From Streptomyces rimosus subsp. rimosus (GTDB lineage Bacteria > Actinomycetota > Actinomycetes > Streptomycetales > Streptomycetaceae), in contig NZ_JOCQ01000005.1 in assembly GCF_000720725.1 (NCBI RefSeq), positions 1 to 64,000 of the forward strand: a stretch of 64,000 nucleotides of DNA. The letters run 5' to 3'. Positions 62,839-64,000 of this stretch are shown one piece after another. Position 1 is the stretch's first letter. Each line of letters starts with the position of its first letter. Under the pieces are notes generated by a model that ran no database searches, was not told where the DNA came from, and worked only from the letters and a program-made list of their open reading frames with translations. Both the position numbers and the translations under genes were made by a program.

Positions 62839-63151
62839 GGCCCGCTCTCCTCTCACCGACGTGACACCGCCGAACGGCAGACGGCCGACGGCATGTGATG
62901 TCACCGAACCGGCCCGTACAGCCGCAGCCCGGCCTGCCGACACGGCAACGGCGACGCCGACCACTCGGATACGTGCGCCCTCAGCCGTCCTCCACGCGGC
63001 CACCCTCCAGGGCGATGAGCCGTACACGCGTCCGGCCGAAATGCCGTTTCTCCTGAAGGCGCGTGATTGCTTCTGACATCCGCCAGTTCGCAGCACGCGC
63101 CCCAAAGGCAGAGCCGTCTCACGGGGAGGCGGCCAGGCCGGGGGAGGCTTC
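62839..63151. other. 313-bp region between divergent genes
   Basis: Contains the upstream regions of the esterase and of the rightward M15-like gene. Apart from a short GTGATGTCAC inverted repeat near 62897 I see nothing of note. Confidence 0.5.
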
Positions 63152-64000
63152 ATGGCACCGACCGCACCCGACTTCGGACCTCGCATCGACCCGTACGCGC
63201 CGTACGACCCGCAGCGCGACTGCGACCCCGCGGCCAAGCCCGGCGTCACCGGCTTCCGCGACCTGATCCTCGCCGCCTACCCGGACACCCGGGACCTGGG
63301 CATCAGCCGCCCCTGCGGCAGCGGCGGCCAGAGCGAACACAAGGAAGGCCGGGCCTGGGACTGGGGCGTCGAGGCCAACGGCCAGGCCCACCTGGCGGAC
63401 GACCTGATCAACTGGCTGCACGCCACCGACCGGCACGGCAACCCCCACGCGCTGCTCCGCCGCTTCGGCATCATGTACATGATCTGGAACCGTCGCATCT
63501 GGATGGCGAACCGCCCCGACGCCGGCTGGCAGCCGTACCGGGGCAGCAACCCGCACACCAACCACATCCACTTCAGCTTCTCCTGGCCCGGCGCCCGCAA
63601 GGAGACCACCTGGTGGACGGACGCGGCTCCCAGGACGAACCCCCGGGTGAGTGTGGGGGTGCCGTCGGTGGTGGACACCGGTTCCGGGATGGTGATCTTC
63701 GGGGTTGATGTGGGCGGGGGCCTTACGCATCGTTGGCAGAGTGCTCCGGGTGGGGCCTGGTCGGCGTGGACCGCGTTGGGGCGTCCTGCGGGGCGTGCGG
63801 TGGGGCGGCCGTGGGCCTTGGTGGGCCGGTACGGCAAGTTGGCGGTCTTCGTCCGTGGTGATGACGGTGCCGTGTGGCATACGTGGCAGTCGGAGGCGGG
63901 GGAGTGGGCGCCCGAGTGGGTGTCATTGGGCGGGCACTTGGCTGGTGATCCGGCGGTGGTGCTGAGTCCGAACGGTGCGTTGTCGGTGTTTGCCCGGGAT
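63152..64000 (+). CDS. M15-like peptidase fused to a beta-propeller lectin domain (partial)
   Basis: The frame opens at ATG 63152 after GGGGGAGGCTTC and is still open at the window end (283 codons). Residues about 5-155 resemble a D,D-peptidase/M15-type domain: GISRPCGSGGQSEHKEGRAWDWG, MIWNRRIWM, and NHIHFSFSWPG with the closing His pair. From about 170 on the protein has repeated (V/A)H-x-W/T-x-W motifs (LTHRWQSAPGGAWSAWTAL, VWHTWQSEAGEW) like PLL/tectonin-type beta-propellers. Codon use changes at about 63650 from C-ending to G/T-ending codons. No signal peptide is seen. The C-terminus lies outside the window. Confidence 0.8.
   Translation, partial: MAPTAPDFGPRIDPYAPYDPQRDCDPAAKPGVTGFRDLILAAYPDTRDLGISRPCGSGGQSEHKEGRAWDWGVEANGQAHLADDLINWLHATDRHGNPHALLRRFGIMYMIWNRRIWMANRPDAGWQPYRGSNPHTNHIHFSFSWPGARKETTWWTDAAPRTNPRVSVGVPSVVDTGSGMVIFGVDVGGGLTHRWQSAPGGAWSAWTALGRPAGRAVGRPWALVGRYGKLAVFVRGDDGAVWHTWQSEAGEWAPEWVSLGGHLAGDPAVVLSPNGALSVFARD

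Overview
The window is high-GC DNA with strongly C/G-ending codons, dense gene packing, GTG and TTG starts, 4-nt translational overlaps, rare in-frame TTA codons and many TetR-type regulators. Together these point to Streptomyces or a very close actinomycete. I see no rRNA, tRNA, CRISPR array, transposase or large PKS/NRPS gene. The content looks like accessory chromosome: regulators with their operators, secreted proteins, hydrolases, resistance-type genes and small operons.

Layout. 0-10.6 kb: CPBP protease, D,D-carboxypeptidase, a sigma factor fused to a CAP domain, a StrR/ParB-like regulator, TetR, an NTF2-like protein, and an SGNH lipoprotein next to a membrane O-acyltransferase. 10.7-16.4 kb: nitroreductase, class A beta-lactamase, GNAT, then a P450-ferredoxin pair facing a TetR gene that appears to start with CTG. 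16.5-28.4 kb: metallophosphoesterase, XRE-cupin regulator facing a class II aldolase/DapA-like operon, methyltransferase, membrane proteins, a ketopantoate-reductase-like enzyme, an HxlR/NAD(P)-binding pair, isochorismatase-like hydrolase and a GlxA-type regulator. 28.4-34.3 kb: GH87 glucanase, a deleted GH13 pseudogene, a double-psi barrel secreted protein under a LacI-type box, and a TetR/quinone-oxidoreductase pair. 34.6-38.9 kb: two tandem ABC-F proteins, the first behind a possible attenuation leader, and a CGNR regulator. 39-47.4 kb: crystallin-like protein, TetR, cupin, epoxide-hydrolase-like enzyme, a small peptide, an ArgS paralogue behind a possible attenuator, a C45-type hydrolase, an SDR pseudogene, and a two-gene FxsA/FxsB-like radical-SAM peptide system. 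47.7-57.6 kb: an unknown protein, an alpha/beta hydrolase behind an iron box, an ANTAR-GAF-PAS-PP2C phosphatase, and a seven-HAMP hybrid kinase. 57.9-61.2 kb: a tightly overlapping operon (acyl-CoA dehydrogenase-like, PIG-L deacetylase, NodS-like methyltransferase, GT2). The end holds a carboxylesterase and an M15-like/beta-propeller protein that runs off the window.

Strongest leads: (1) the minimal FxsAB-like RiPP locus whose precursor ends in a Phe-Tyr-Asp-Asp segment rather than FxSxx; (2) the four-gene deacetylase/methyltransferase/glycosyltransferase operon with Nod-factor-like logic; (3) the argS paralogue behind an Arg-codon leader peptide and competing hairpins; (4) three unrelated arrays of direct repeats with an exact 11-bp period, plus three arrays with a 7-bp period, all outside or at the edges of genes. 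Two genes (P450 and beta-lactamase) carry in-frame TTA codons and so may depend on bldA.
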